NCBI GenBank assembly: GCA_023416515.1
Contig: JAEZHP010000062.1
Span: 96,506-160,505, forward strand
Direction: 5' to 3'
Source of the DNA: Pseudomonadota bacterium
GTDB taxonomy: Bacteria; Pseudomonadota; Alphaproteobacteria; Sphingomonadales; Sphingomonadaceae
DNA: 64,000 nucleotides
A program made the position numbers and the translations under genes. Below, one piece after another: positions 15,967 through 25,337 of the stretch. Position 1 is the first letter of the stretch. Each line of letters opens with the position of its first letter. Below the pieces are notes generated by a model, which was not told the DNA's origin, did no database searches, and saw only the letters and a program-made list of their open reading frames with translations.

Positions 15967-16911
15967 ATGGCGCACGCCCATCACCATGCCGGCCACCATC
16001 ATCACGGCCATGGCCATGGGCATCATCGCGCGCACGGCCACAGCCACGCCCCCAAAGACTTCGGACGCGCTTTCGCGGTCGGAATCGCGCTCAATCTCGG
16101 CTTCGTCTTCATCGAGGCGGCCTATGGTTTCTGGGCCAATTCGATGGCCCTGCTCGCCGATGCCGGTCACAACCTGTCGGATGTGCTCGGCCTCGTTCTC
16201 GCCTGGGGAGCGACGGTGCTTGCCAAGCGGCCGGCGAGCCGGAGGTTCAGCTACGGGCTTCGTGGAACGACGATCCTCGCAGCGCTCGCGAACGCGGTCA
16301 TCCTGCTCGTTGCAGTGGCGTTCATCGTCTATCACGCGGTTATGCGGCTGATCATTCCGGACCTCGTCGAAGGCGAGACCGTGATCGTGGTCGCGACCAT
16401 CGGTATCGTCATCAACGGGATCACCGCGTGGATGTTCGCCCGCGGCCGCGAGCGCGACCTCAACATCCGCGGCGCCTACCTCCACATGGTGGCGGATGCC
16501 CTCGTGTCGGCGGGCGTGGTCATCGCCGGCGTCCTCATCGCGACGACCGGGTGGCTGTGGGTCGATCCGGTCGCGAGCCTCGTCGTCGCGGCCCTCATCT
16601 TCCTGGCGACGGTCGACCTTGCGCGCGAATCCACCGCCATGGCTCTTGGGGGCGTTCCGCGAAGCATCGATCCCGAGGCGGTCGAGGCTCATCTGGAAAG
16701 CATGGCGGGCGTCGAGCGAGTCCACGACCTCCACATCTGGCCGACGAGCACGACCGATACGGTGCTCACTGCCCATCTCACCATGCCCGGGGGTCACCCC
16801 GGGGATGCCTTCCTCGGCGAGGCCCAGCGCCAGCTCCACGACCGCTTCGGGATTGGCCACGTCACCTTGCAGATCGAGCTTGGCGCCGATCCCGATTGCG
16901 GCGGCTGCTAG
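15967..16911 (+). CDS. Cation diffusion facilitator (CzcD/ZitB-like) metal exporter
   Basis: An inner-membrane protein of 314 residues that exports Zn2+ or a similar divalent metal in exchange for protons. The first 28 residues hold a dense histidine run (HHHGHGHGHHRAHGHSH), a known metal-binding feature of ZitB/CzcD/DmeF types. Six membrane spans follow, with the site residues in SMALLADAGHNLSDVLGL (HxxxD) and a second pair in AYLHMVADALVSAGVV (HxxxD). The C-terminal domain has VERVHDLHIWPTST, a typical cytoplasmic dimer domain. No metal regulator is adjacent. Confidence 0.94.
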   Translation: MAHAHHHAGHHHHGHGHGHHRAHGHSHAPKDFGRAFAVGIALNLGFVFIEAAYGFWANSMALLADAGHNLSDVLGLVLAWGATVLAKRPASRRFSYGLRGTTILAALANAVILLVAVAFIVYHAVMRLIIPDLVEGETVIVVATIGIVINGITAWMFARGRERDLNIRGAYLHMVADALVSAGVVIAGVLIATTGWLWVDPVASLVVAALIFLATVDLARESTAMALGGVPRSIDPEAVEAHLESMAGVERVHDLHIWPTSTTDTVLTAHLTMPGGHPGDAFLGEAQRQLHDRFGIGHVTLQIELGADPDCGGC

Positions 16912-16913
16912 GC

Positions 16914-17336
16914 TTGGCGGACCCGCATCACCTCAGCCGCTTCGTCGCCGCGCAGGCGGACGTGTGGCCGGCGCCGCTCGACGAGCTCCGCCGCGGGCGC
17001 AAGCACAGCCACTGGATGTGGTTCGTCTTCCCGCAGGTCGCCGGCCTCGGCATGAGCGCGATGTCGAAGCATTATGCGATCCGCTCGCGCGAGGAGGCCA
17101 CGGCCTATCTCGCCCATGACCTGCTCGGGGCCCGCCTTGCCGAAACCACCGACGCGGTGCTCGGACATTCCGGACGGCTCAGCGCCGAGGAGATTTTCGG
17201 GGGCATCGACTCGGTCAAGTTCCGATCGTCAATGACCCTGTTCGACGCGGTCGCCGCGGACGACCGCTACCGCCGCGCGCTCGACGCCTTCCATGGCGGC
17301 GAGCCCGACCCGGCGACGCTGCGGCTTCTCGCCTAA
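16914..17336 (+). CDS. DUF1810 family protein
   Basis: A protein of 140 residues from TTG 16914, two bases after the CDF stop. This start places DPHHLSRFVAAQ at the N-terminus, the standard beginning of DUF1810, and no ATG or GTG is available there. The family signatures HSHWMWFVFPQVAGLG and the later VKFRSSMTLF are present. The fold is helical and related to ADP-ribose-processing regions by remote similarity only; function is unknown. Translational coupling to the metal exporter is likely. The stop overlaps that of the convergent gene at 17333. Confidence 0.85.
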   Translation: MADPHHLSRFVAAQADVWPAPLDELRRGRKHSHWMWFVFPQVAGLGMSAMSKHYAIRSREEATAYLAHDLLGARLAETTDAVLGHSGRLSAEEIFGGIDSVKFRSSMTLFDAVAADDRYRRALDAFHGGEPDPATLRLLA

Positions 17337-17575
17337 AGCTCGACGCCGCTTGCGATCGCCTCGAGGCGGCGCAGGCGCTCCTTGACCGAGGCGAGCTCGA
17401 TCAGGGTCGCGGGGGATTCCGCATCCTCGTCATCGGCGGCCGCGGGTTGCCCGCGAAGCTGGAGCCGCTTGAGGTCCAGCCAGCCGCGCCAGGCCCGAAG
17501 CGCCGAAACGCAGACCATTGCGGTGACCAGGACAAAGGCTGACGCAAGGATGAGGGGCGACATCATTTCGCTCAT
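17333..17575 (-). CDS. Small PspB-shaped membrane protein (TM helix plus coiled coil)
   Basis: A protein of 80 residues starting at ATG 17575, 12 bases after the stop of the large permease gene, so it is the last gene of that operon. It has one N-terminal membrane helix (LILASAFVLVTAMVCVSAL), a basic stretch (RAWRGWLDLKRLQLRG), an acidic linker, and a C-terminal amphipathic helix (LIELASVKERLRRLEAIAS) with heptad spacing. This topology is the same as that of PspB. Sequence identity to PspB could not be measured here, so the similarity is one of shape. Its presence in a sigma-54 driven operon, with a PspC protein under a matching promoter 3 kb away, makes the comparison worth testing. Confidence 0.6.
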   Translation of the reverse strand: MSEMMSPLILASAFVLVTAMVCVSALRAWRGWLDLKRLQLRGQPAAADDEDAESPATLIELASVKERLRRLEAIASGVEL

Positions 17576-17586
17576 CTTTCCGGTTC

Positions 17587-20091
17587 CTATTCGTAGCGTA
17601 AGGCGTTGATTGGGTTGGCCCGGGCGACGCGGAAGGCGTGGCCGGCGATGGTTCCGATCGCGATCGCAAGAGCGAGCAGACCTGCGAGCAGGAACGGCGT
17701 CACTCCGAGATCGACCCGCGTGTCGAACGTGTTGAGCCAGTCGCGCATTGCCCACCAGGCGATCGGCCAGGCGATCAAATTGGCGATGATGACCGGCTTC
17801 GAGAATTGCCAGGCGAGTAGACGGACGATGTCGCTGGTGCGCGCGCCGAGAACCTTGCGGATCCCGATCTCCTTGGTGCGCCGCTCGGCGGTGAAGGCGG
17901 CGAGGCCGAATAGCCCGAGGCAGGCGACGAGCACGGCGAGCGCCGCGAAACCGGCGAACACCCGCGCCCGCGACTCCTCGGCCTGGTAGACCTTCGCGAC
18001 GATATCCTCGCTGAACTCAGCCTCGAACGGGACGTCAGGGGCGAGCCGGCGCCACACCTGCTCGATGCGCTCGCGAACCGCGTTGGGCTCCGGATCGTCG
18101 TAACGGACGACGAGAGTGGTGAAGCCGTTGTTGCTGAGCGTGAAGGCGATCGGCTCCATCGGCTCGCGGATCGAGCGAAGCCGGGTGTCGCGGACGACTC
18201 CGACGATGGTGATAGGGACCAGGCCGTTCTCCGGCCGAACCAGCCCCATGCGGAGATTGACGCCGATCGCCTCGGCCGGATTGGTGAAGCCGAGGTCGCG
18301 CGCCGCCCGCTCGTTGATCACGACATTGACCCCGCGCGCCGAGAATGCGCGTTCCTCGGCCGGCGTCGGGAGCAGGGACAATGGCATCACGTCCATCTCG
18401 CGGCCCGCCGACAGCTCGCGGCCGGCGATGAGGGGGGCCTTCAGGGTGCGGAAGAAATTCTCATCGATAGGATAGGCGCCGACGCTGACAGGCTGGTCGC
18501 GGCCCGGGACCTGGATGACGGTTCCATTCTGGTTGGTCGGATCGATCCCGATGCCGGTGCGGGCGACCGAGCGGACGCCGGGCAGGCGACCGATCTCGCG
18601 AGCGATGGTCTCTCCCTTCTCGATGATCTGGCGCCGGTTGAGGCCCTGGATCTGAAGCAGGCCCTCGCGCTGGAATCCCGGATCGGAGGTTCGGGCATAG
18701 ACCGTCTGGCCGTAAACCACCGCGGTGCAGATGATGAGGCCGATCGACACTGCGAACTGGCCGATCACCAGGGCGCTTCGAAGAACGCCCGATCCGGCGG
18801 CTTCCGCGGTCGACTTGTTCGCCTTCAGGACCTGGGCGGGCTGGAAGCGCGACAGGTAGAAAGCGGGATAGAGCCCGCCGGCCGCACCGACCAGGAGGGT
18901 CAGAAGGAGGATCGGCAGGAGCATTCCGCCGGAGCCGACATAGGTCATCTTGAGGTCGGCATCGAGGAAGCGTCCGAGCGCCGGAAGCAGCAGCTCGACC
19001 ATCGCGAGCGCGAGAAGCATCGCAAAGCCGGCGACGAGCACCGATTCCATCAGGAACTGGATCATCAGCTGACCGCGGCTGGCGCCGAGCACCTTGCGAA
19101 GCGCGACCTCGCGGGCGCGGGCACTTGCCCGGGCGGTCGCCAGGTTGGTGAAGTTGATGCAGGCCATCCCGAGGATCAGGAAGGCGACGATGGTGAAGGT
19201 CAGGATGGTCCGCTCGTCGTTGCCGGCCGTAGCCGCTCCGGCCTGCGCCGGGCCGAGATGGATGTCGCGGACGTTGACCAGCCGCCAGTCGCCGAAGTCG
19301 CCCTGGTTCAGCATCCGGTCGCCGAACTGCTGGTCAGGGATGTTGCGCTCCTCCCAGGGACCGAGATTGTCGTTGATCGTCGCCGGGTCTGTGCCGGGCC
19401 GGAGAGTCACGTAATTCCAGCCCGAATTGGCGCCCCACTGTGTCAGGAAGTCGGGCGTCTCCGCGAAATAGGTCTGCGGGTCGAAGCGGATCACGATCTC
19501 GAGCCGCTGGTGCGAGTTGCGCGGCAGGTCGCGCATCACTCCGGTGACCCGGTGGTCGGTGCTGACTCCGCGCGAGATCAGGGTGAGGGTGCGTCCGACC
19601 GGATCGGAGTCGCCGAAGAAGCGCCGCGCTTCGGTCTCGCTAAGCACCAGCGACCCGACTTGATCGAGCGCGTGGCGGGGATCGCCGCGGACGAGCGGGA
19701 TCGGCATGACGTCGAAGAGATTGCCGTCGACATAGACGACATTCTCGGTCGGCAGTGCCTCCCCATTCAGGGAGACGACCGGAGCAGCGATCAGCGCATA
19801 GACCTTCTTGTCGATCTGCGGAAAGTCGGCCGCCATCGTTTGCCCGGCAACATAGGAGGACATCTGAAGGAAGGTCTCCTCCCCGGTGCCCGGATCGCGG
19901 AAATAGCTTTGGACCTGGTAGACATTCTCCGCATTGGGCAGCCACGCGTCGTAGCTGCGCTCATACCGAACGTAGAGGAGAAGCATCAGGCAGGCCGCGA
20001 GGCCGATCGCAAGGCCGAAGATGTTGATGAAGGCGTAGGTCCGGTTCTTGGCCAGCGCCCTCAGCCCGACGATCGCGTAATTGCGCCACAT
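17587..20091 (-). CDS. ABC transporter permease with two FtsX/MacB-type modules
   Basis: An inner-membrane protein of 834 residues built from two repeats of an FtsX-like module: helix, large extracytoplasmic MacB_PCD domain, then three helices. The first repeat starts NYAIVGLRALAKNRTYAFIN and has a triad of helices after about residue 285 (ILTFTIVAFLILGMACINF); the second has helices after about residue 670. The conserved coupling segments AREVALRKVLGASRGQL and TKEIGIRKVLGARTSDIV appear once in each half. Such permeases do not pump across the inner membrane but drive extrusion from the periplasm or signal to kinases. It lies between its ATPase and a PspB-shaped protein in one operon. Confidence 0.9.
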   Translation of the reverse strand: MWRNYAIVGLRALAKNRTYAFINIFGLAIGLAACLMLLLYVRYERSYDAWLPNAENVYQVQSYFRDPGTGEETFLQMSSYVAGQTMAADFPQIDKKVYALIAAPVVSLNGEALPTENVVYVDGNLFDVMPIPLVRGDPRHALDQVGSLVLSETEARRFFGDSDPVGRTLTLISRGVSTDHRVTGVMRDLPRNSHQRLEIVIRFDPQTYFAETPDFLTQWGANSGWNYVTLRPGTDPATINDNLGPWEERNIPDQQFGDRMLNQGDFGDWRLVNVRDIHLGPAQAGAATAGNDERTILTFTIVAFLILGMACINFTNLATARASARAREVALRKVLGASRGQLMIQFLMESVLVAGFAMLLALAMVELLLPALGRFLDADLKMTYVGSGGMLLPILLLTLLVGAAGGLYPAFYLSRFQPAQVLKANKSTAEAAGSGVLRSALVIGQFAVSIGLIICTAVVYGQTVYARTSDPGFQREGLLQIQGLNRRQIIEKGETIAREIGRLPGVRSVARTGIGIDPTNQNGTVIQVPGRDQPVSVGAYPIDENFFRTLKAPLIAGRELSAGREMDVMPLSLLPTPAEERAFSARGVNVVINERAARDLGFTNPAEAIGVNLRMGLVRPENGLVPITIVGVVRDTRLRSIREPMEPIAFTLSNNGFTTLVVRYDDPEPNAVRERIEQVWRRLAPDVPFEAEFSEDIVAKVYQAEESRARVFAGFAALAVLVACLGLFGLAAFTAERRTKEIGIRKVLGARTSDIVRLLAWQFSKPVIIANLIAWPIAWWAMRDWLNTFDTRVDLGVTPFLLAGLLALAIAIGTIAGHAFRVARANPINALRYE

Positions 20092-20118
20092 GTCAGCGTC
20101 TCCCCCTGCGCCCAGCGA

Positions 20119-20898
20119 TCACGCGGCGCGCCGATGCTCGACCAGCACCCGGCCGTCGAGCATGTTGACGACCCGGCTCGCATAGTCGGCATGGGCCGGC
20201 GAGTGGGTGACCATGATGATCGTCGAGCCCTCCTGGTTCAGCGCCTGGAGCATCCGCATCACTTCCTCGCCATGGGCGGTGTCGAGGTTTCCGGTGGGCT
20301 CGTCGGCGAGGATCAGCTTGGGGGCGCCGACGAGGGCGCGGGCGACCGCGACCCGCTGCTGCTGACCGCCGCTGAGCTGGCTGGGCCGGTGGCGGGCGCG
20401 GTGCGCGATCCCGACCTTGTCCATGACCGCGTCGACACGCGCGCGGCGGTCCGCGGCGGGGACGTTGTGATAGAGAAGGGCGAGCTCGATATTCTCGCGA
20501 ACGGTGAGCTCGTCGACCAGATTGAAGCTCTGGAAGATGAAGCCGATGTTGCGCTTGCGGAAGTCGGCGAGCTTGCCCTCGCTCATCTTCGACACCTCGG
20601 TTCCGTCAAACAGGTAGGAACCCTCGGTCGGGCTATCGAGCATTCCGATGACGTTGAGCAGAGTCGACTTGCCGCAGCCCGACGGGCCCATGATCGCGAC
20701 GAACTCGCCCTCGGCAACGTCGAGATAGATGCCGTCGAGAGCGGTCGTCTCGACCGTATCGGTGCGGTAGACGCGCGACAGGCCGCGCATGCTCAGCATC
20801 GTCCCCGCGGCGCCCTCGCCATGGGCGGCCGGCACGTCGTCGATCCGGTCGTCAATCTTGCTCGCGCTGAGCATGGCCTTGGCTCCTTCCCCCGTCAT
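20119..20898 (-). CDS. MacB/LolD-type ABC ATPase
   Basis: A protein of 259 residues; ATG 20898 overlaps the stop of the adaptor gene by 4 bases (ATGA). The ABC fold begins near residue 34 (MLSMRGLSRVYRTD), so a shorter protein from an internal ATG is possible. It shows GPSGCGKST, IGFIFQSFNLVDELTVREN, LSGGQQQRVAVARAL and LADEPTGNLD, the hallmarks of the LolD/MacB/FtsE group that works with FtsX-type permeases. It powers the 834-residue permease encoded next. Confidence 0.93.
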   Translation of the reverse strand: MTGEGAKAMLSASKIDDRIDDVPAAHGEGAAGTMLSMRGLSRVYRTDTVETTALDGIYLDVAEGEFVAIMGPSGCGKSTLLNVIGMLDSPTEGSYLFDGTEVSKMSEGKLADFRKRNIGFIFQSFNLVDELTVRENIELALLYHNVPAADRRARVDAVMDKVGIAHRARHRPSQLSGGQQQRVAVARALVGAPKLILADEPTGNLDTAHGEEVMRMLQALNQEGSTIIMVTHSPAHADYASRVVNMLDGRVLVEHRRAA

Positions 20899-22145
20899 TG
20901 TGTGAGATCCAGCCGGTCGCGCTCGGCGAAGCCGGTATAAGGTGAGGTGATCACGCGCTCGCCGGGATCGAGCCCGTCGAGCACCTCGACATGATTGGCG
21001 TTGCGGCGGCCGAGGCGGACGTTGCGGCGGACCGCGGTGCCCCCGTCCGGCGAGACGACGAACACCCAATTGCCGCCGGTCTCGTTGTAGAAGGCGCCGT
21101 TGGGCAGAAGCAGGGCCGGGGACGGATCGCCCAAGGTCAGTCGAAGCTGAAGGGTTTGCCCGCGCTGGAGATCGCGCGGCTCGGCCTCGGCGAAGGTGAG
21201 GTCGACGGTGAAGCTGCCGTTCTGGACCTGCGGGTAGATCTTCTGGACTCGAAGCCGGTAGCGGCGGCCGCCCTGCTCGGCGATCGCGGTCTGGCCCTCG
21301 GCGACCCGGCCGAGATAGAATTCGTCGACCTGGGCAACGAGCTTGTTGCGGCCGGCGCTGTCGATCTGGCCGAGGCGCTCGCCGCGCTGGAGCGACTGGC
21401 CGACCTGGATCGAGAATGAGGTGAGCTGGCCCGACACCGGCGCACGCAGGTTGAGGGCGTCGAGGCTGGCTCGGGCAAGGCCGAGGCTGTCGTTAAGGGC
21501 ACTCGCCGAGGAACGAAGCTGGGCGAGCTGCTGCGACTGAAGGCGCTCGTCGGTCGCCTGCTGGCGGCGAAGCACCTCGGCGCGGCGCTGGGCGGCCTGG
21601 TAGGTGTCTCGGCTGTCGGCGACGACCCGGCCGGGAACGAAGCCGCGCTCGGCGAGCGGCGCCTGCATCTCATATTGGCGGCGCGCGGTCTGGGCGGTGA
21701 GCTGAGCGTCGATGAGGGCGCGCTCGTTGGCGAGGCGGGTCTGGGAAAGCGCCAGCTCCTGGCTGCGCATCGAGTTGATCTGCTGGGTGACCTCGGTCTG
21801 ACGGGCGAGCACGTTCAGCTGGAGGTCGGAATTGGAGAGCACAGCGAGCAGCTGGCCCTGCTGGACGATGGCGCCGTCCTCGACGAGGATCTGCTCGACC
21901 CGGCCGCCTTCGACCGCGTCGAGATAGACGGTCAGGGAAGGCGTGACCCGTCCGCGCAAGGGCAGGAAATCCTCGAAGGTGCCGCGGGTAACCGTGGACA
22001 CGGTGAGACGCTCCGCGGTGACGGTCTGGCTGTTATGAGCCGGCGCAGCGAAATAGGCGGTCGGAGCAAGCGCGAGGAGCACGGCCCCGCCGATCGCCAG
22101 CTTCATCCTGGGCGTGAGGCCGCGGCGGGCGACGACCTTGTCCAT
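20895..22145 (-). CDS. HlyD/MacA-type periplasmic adaptor
   Basis: A protein of about 416 residues from ATG 22145 (GTG 22229 in the same frame is possible, but that stretch holds the enhancer-like palindromes and lacks a ribosome-binding site). A signal anchor (LAIGGAVLLALAPTAYFAAP) is followed by a barrel-sandwich half (VEGGRVEQILVEDGAIVQQGQLLAVL), a long coiled-coil hairpin (about 95-210) and the return half (LRAPVSGQLTSFSIQVGQSL), and a membrane-proximal domain ending VITSPYTGF. Adaptors of this kind link the inner-membrane exporter to an outer-membrane channel such as TolC, not encoded here. Second gene of the sigma-54 operon. Confidence 0.88.
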   Translation of the reverse strand: MDKVVARRGLTPRMKLAIGGAVLLALAPTAYFAAPAHNSQTVTAERLTVSTVTRGTFEDFLPLRGRVTPSLTVYLDAVEGGRVEQILVEDGAIVQQGQLLAVLSNSDLQLNVLARQTEVTQQINSMRSQELALSQTRLANERALIDAQLTAQTARRQYEMQAPLAERGFVPGRVVADSRDTYQAAQRRAEVLRRQQATDERLQSQQLAQLRSSASALNDSLGLARASLDALNLRAPVSGQLTSFSIQVGQSLQRGERLGQIDSAGRNKLVAQVDEFYLGRVAEGQTAIAEQGGRRYRLRVQKIYPQVQNGSFTVDLTFAEAEPRDLQRGQTLQLRLTLGDPSPALLLPNGAFYNETGGNWVFVVSPDGGTAVRRNVRLGRRNANHVEVLDGLDPGERVITSPYTGFAERDRLDLTQ

Positions 22146-22212
22146 CGCTCCGCCGCTGACCGCGGAGTCTTCGCGTTTGCCCAAGCGGACGACGCTCACC
22201 GCGCGCACTGAC

Positions 22213-22248
22213 TGTTCGGAAACGGACACTGGCGTACGTCTTCGGACA
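22213..22248. promoter_or_regulatory. Tandem enhancer-like palindromes near the adaptor gene
   Basis: TGTTCG-GAAA-CGGACA at 22213-22228 (one mismatch to TGTCCG-N4-CGGACA) and CGTACG-TCTT-CGGACA at 22233-22248 (two mismatches), 20 bases centre to centre. They lie between the 27-aa peptide gene and the adaptor ATG, about 230-265 bases upstream of the rightward sigma-54 promoter at 22477 and downstream of the leftward one. Confidence 0.55.
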
Positions 22249-22260
22249 CTGAGGTCCGGC

Positions 22261-22344
22261 TCACGCCAGCGGCAGGGTGACGAGGGTGATCAGGCCGGCG
22301 CCGATGAGCGCGACGCTGAAGATGAAGCTTTCGAACTTGTCCAT
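22261..22344 (-). CDS. 27-residue single-span membrane peptide
   Basis: A frame of 27 residues starting at ATG 22344 behind a strong GGGAGG ribosome-binding site. The first residues are charged (MDKFESF) and the rest is one hydrophobic helix that ends TLPLA at the C-terminus. It is the first gene after the leftward sigma-54 promoter and precedes the adaptor gene by about 115 bases. Size and position recall small membrane regulators of exporters or kinases (for example AcrZ, MgrB), but no family is recognised. The only similarity seen is with the end of the 36-residue peptide of the PspC operon. Confidence 0.65.
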   Translation of the reverse strand: MDKFESFIFSVALIGAGLITLVTLPLA

Positions 22345-22391
22345 GACGGACCTCCCGAATTCGCGGCGCGATTGCCGCTGCCGGTCATTCC

Positions 22392-22406
22392 GCACGAAGC
22401 GTGCCA
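22392..22406 (-). promoter_or_regulatory. Sigma-54 promoter for the exporter operon
   Basis: Read leftwards from 22406: TGGCACG-N4-GTGC. The GG and GC doublets are 10 bases apart as required; only the first T of the -12 TTGC is changed. Predicted start of transcription is near 22380, about 36 bases before the ATG of the 27-residue peptide gene. Confidence 0.75.
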
Positions 22407-22459
22407 ATCGCGGGACGGGGTGCGCGTCGGCCGTTTCGGGCGTTTCGCCACCGTGCGCG

Positions 22460-22475
22460 AGTCCGGCGGCGGACA
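22460..22475. promoter_or_regulatory. Enhancer-like palindrome in the divergent intergenic region
   Basis: AGTCCG-GCGG-CGGACA, one mismatch from the perfect site at 14223. It abuts the rightward -24 element at 22477 and lies 54 bases upstream of the leftward -24 element, so it could activate the exporter operon and autoregulate the response regulator gene. Confidence 0.6.
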
Positions 22476-22476
22476 C

Positions 22477-22492
22477 TGGCACGGTCCTTGAT
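22477..22492 (+). promoter_or_regulatory. Sigma-54-like promoter for the two-component genes
   Basis: TGGCACG-N4-TTGAT: perfect -24 half, -12 half with A in place of the conserved C of TTGC. Predicted start near 22503, about 25 bases before the ATG 22528. The changed C may make it weak, so this is less certain than the other two. Confidence 0.55.
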
Positions 22493-22527
22493 TGTCCGAT
22501 ATCGAACGCAAGGGGAGGACAGGGGCA

Positions 22528-23952
<1,425 letters not shown>

Positions 23953-23964
23953 GGCGGCTTCGAA

Positions 23965-25305
23965 ATGATCGCGCAGCGCAACTTCGTCGCCGGGGTGGCG
24001 ATCCGGCTCGTCCTTTTGGTCGGGACGGTGTTCCTGTTCGTCGCCGCGCTCCAGCGCGAGGACCTCGTCGCGGCGAAGGTGGTCGCGGCGCTGCTCGTGC
24101 TCGGCGCCTTCTTCTGGCTGCTTCGCTTCGTGCGCCTGACCAATGTCGAGCTTGCCCGGTTCATCGACTCGGTTCGCTTCGCCGACTTCGCCCAGGGCTT
24201 CGAGCATCGCGGCCACGGCACCGGGTTCGGCGAGCTTGGCGAAGCTCTGGACCGGGCGATCCGCAAGCTGAGGTCCGAGCGGCACGAGCTCAACGAGGCG
24301 ACGCGCTTCTACGAGGCGGTCCTCGAAGACGCTCCGACCGCGCTCCTGACCGTCGATGCCGAAGGCAAGGTCGAGCTTACCAATAAGGCCGCCCGACGCC
24401 TTCTCGTCCGCCACCGCGGCGTTCGCGCCGAGGATTTCGGCGTCTATGGCGACGCCTTCGCACAGGCGCTTGGCGGCGGAGCGGTCGGCCGTCCGCGGCT
24501 GGTTCCGCTGGTCACCGAAGGCCTGCCGCAGACCGTGATGGTGAGCGCGGCGATCGTTCAGAGGCTCGGAGGCCTCGTCCGGGTCGTCGCTGTGCAGCCC
24601 ATCCAGGGGGAGTTGAACGCCGTCGAGATCGCGGCCCAGAGCGACCTCATCCGCGTGCTGACCCACGAGATCATGAACTCGATCACTCCGGTGACGTCGC
24701 TCGCGCACACCGCAGTCGACCTGATGAAGAGCGTCGACCGGGGCGACGACCGCGACATCGCCGACGCGCGAATGGCGGTGGAGACGCTGTCACGCCGCGC
24801 CGACGGGGTGATGAGCTTCGTCGAGAGCTACCGCCAGATCAGCCGTGCGCCGGAGCTCAAGCTGAAGGGCTTCGCGGCGCTGCCGTGGGCCGAGGAACTG
24901 GCGCGGGTGTTCCGAGCGCTACCGGCGGCCGAGGGCGTCGGGTTCGAGATGGAGGTCGATCCGCCGACCCTGCGGATGGAGGCCGACCCCGATTTGCTCT
25001 GCCAGGTGCTGATCAACCTGCTCAAGAACGCTGCCGAGGCGGCTCGAGCGAACGGCGATACACCGCATGTGTCGCTGTCGATCCAGCTGCTTGCGAGCGG
25101 TGAGGTGCGGATCGACGTGGCCGACAACGGCGCCGGCGTTCCCAAGAGCCTTCGCCAGGACGTGTTCCTGCCCTTCTTCACGACCAAGCAGAAAGGCACC
25201 GGGGTCGGGCTCAGTCTCGCGCGCCAGGTCGTGCTCGCCCATCGCGGCTCGATCGCCGCCGGCGACGCGCCCGGCGGCGGCGGGCTGTTCCGGATCGTGC
25301 TTTAA
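23965..25305 (+). CDS. Sensor histidine kinase with minimal extracytoplasmic loop
   Basis: A protein of 446 residues. Two membrane helices (about 9-28 and 38-55) are joined by only about 9 residues (QREDLVAAK), as in intramembrane-sensing kinases. A PAS-like region follows (about 115-215), then the phosphoacceptor region with H234 in LTHEIMNSITPV, and a C-terminal ATPase domain with the N-box INLLKNAAEAA, DNGAGVP, and TTKQKGTGVGLSLARQVV. The HExxN-type H-box resembles kinases paired with NtrC-family regulators. It is transcribed with the response regulator. With almost no sensor domain outside, it probably reads the membrane itself, the neighbouring permease or a small peptide. Confidence 0.9.
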   Translation: MIAQRNFVAGVAIRLVLLVGTVFLFVAALQREDLVAAKVVAALLVLGAFFWLLRFVRLTNVELARFIDSVRFADFAQGFEHRGHGTGFGELGEALDRAIRKLRSERHELNEATRFYEAVLEDAPTALLTVDAEGKVELTNKAARRLLVRHRGVRAEDFGVYGDAFAQALGGGAVGRPRLVPLVTEGLPQTVMVSAAIVQRLGGLVRVVAVQPIQGELNAVEIAAQSDLIRVLTHEIMNSITPVTSLAHTAVDLMKSVDRGDDRDIADARMAVETLSRRADGVMSFVESYRQISRAPELKLKGFAALPWAEELARVFRALPAAEGVGFEMEVDPPTLRMEADPDLLCQVLINLLKNAAEAARANGDTPHVSLSIQLLASGEVRIDVADNGAGVPKSLRQDVFLPFFTTKQKGTGVGLSLARQVVLAHRGSIAAGDAPGGGGLFRIVL

Positions 25306-25337
25306 AACTTGGCCCTCTCCGCGCCGGAAGAGGATTC

